From positions 1,302,001-1,366,000 of the forward strand of contig NC_015976.1 of NCBI RefSeq assembly GCF_000283515.1: a stretch of 64,000 nt of DNA, read 5' to 3'. The position numbers and the translations under genes are program-made. Origin of the DNA: Sphingobium sp. SYK-6 (GTDB lineage Bacteria > Pseudomonadota > Alphaproteobacteria > Sphingomonadales > Sphingomonadaceae). Within the stretch, counting starts at the first letter, position 1; each line of letters opens with the position of its first letter. The notes below the pieces were generated by a model that saw nothing but the letters and a program-made list of their open reading frames with translations, did not search any database and was not told the DNA's origin. Below are positions 63,986 to 64,000 of the stretch, piece after piece.

Positions 63986-64000
63986 GCATCCTCCTTGCAG

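Overview
The window looks like a chromosomal segment of a sphingomonad (Alphaproteobacteria, Sphingomonadaceae; Sphingobium or Novosphingobium type). It is GC-rich throughout. It carries the protocatechuate 4,5-cleavage genes ligJ-ligA-ligB-ligC with the catalytic residues at the same numbers as in Sphingobium sp. SYK-6 LigAB (His12, His61, His195, Glu242). It also has a large TonB-dependent receptor, a PEP-CTERM protein with a WA-type signature, and many paralogous secreted catabolic proteins. The genus assignment is inference.

Layout. 0-10.8 kb is mostly housekeeping: a MATE exporter, an aldehyde dehydrogenase, glnB-glnA, map, a CinA-type protein, an MFS exporter, tRNA-Gly(CCC) and an alpha/beta hydrolase. 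10.9-36.7 kb is the most unusual part. It holds two secreted proteins each with three NTF2/SnoaL-like domains, an MFS importer, an SDR, a cupin-HpcH aldolase-aldehyde dehydrogenase-BKACE set, and a tightly coupled six-gene cassette. The cassette runs DUF8021-like, DUF8021-like/beta-propeller fusion, three single-domain NTF2-like proteins, then a PQQ/heme c alcohol dehydrogenase. A second PQQ/heme c dehydrogenase lies opposite, beside a transposase remnant. An orphan tadE/tadG group sits inside this stretch on the other strand.

37-44.6 kb holds an ABC exporter, DoxX, a nitroreductase, a diguanylate cyclase, a secreted hypothetical protein, and a divergent pirin/LysR pair. Similar putative operator sequences lie upstream of doxX and between pirin and lysR. 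44.7-48 kb has glnE and a peroxiredoxin. GlnE modifies the GlnA encoded near the start, and GlnB signals to the same system.

48-58.5 kb is a second accessory catabolic region: a TauD/TfdA-type dioxygenase, TonB receptor, MetE-like protein, two tandem MFS carriers, a CmcJ/NvfI-family protein, thioesterase, NTF2-like protein and aldo/keto reductase. 59-64 kb is the lig operon, preceded by a 6-phosphogluconate-dehydrogenase-like gene. A 148-bp palindromic repeat with perfect 21-bp terminal inverted repeats sits between ligB and ligC. A shorter relative of it lies at 7.4 kb.

Working model (inference): the 11-37 kb block encodes a partly periplasmic route for a complex, probably aromatic or lignin-related, compound. 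Secreted NTF2-fold proteins and PQQ dehydrogenases would act first, and the cytoplasmic aldolase, dehydrogenase and BKACE enzymes later. Aromatic products could drain into the lig pathway. No substrate can be read from the sequence.
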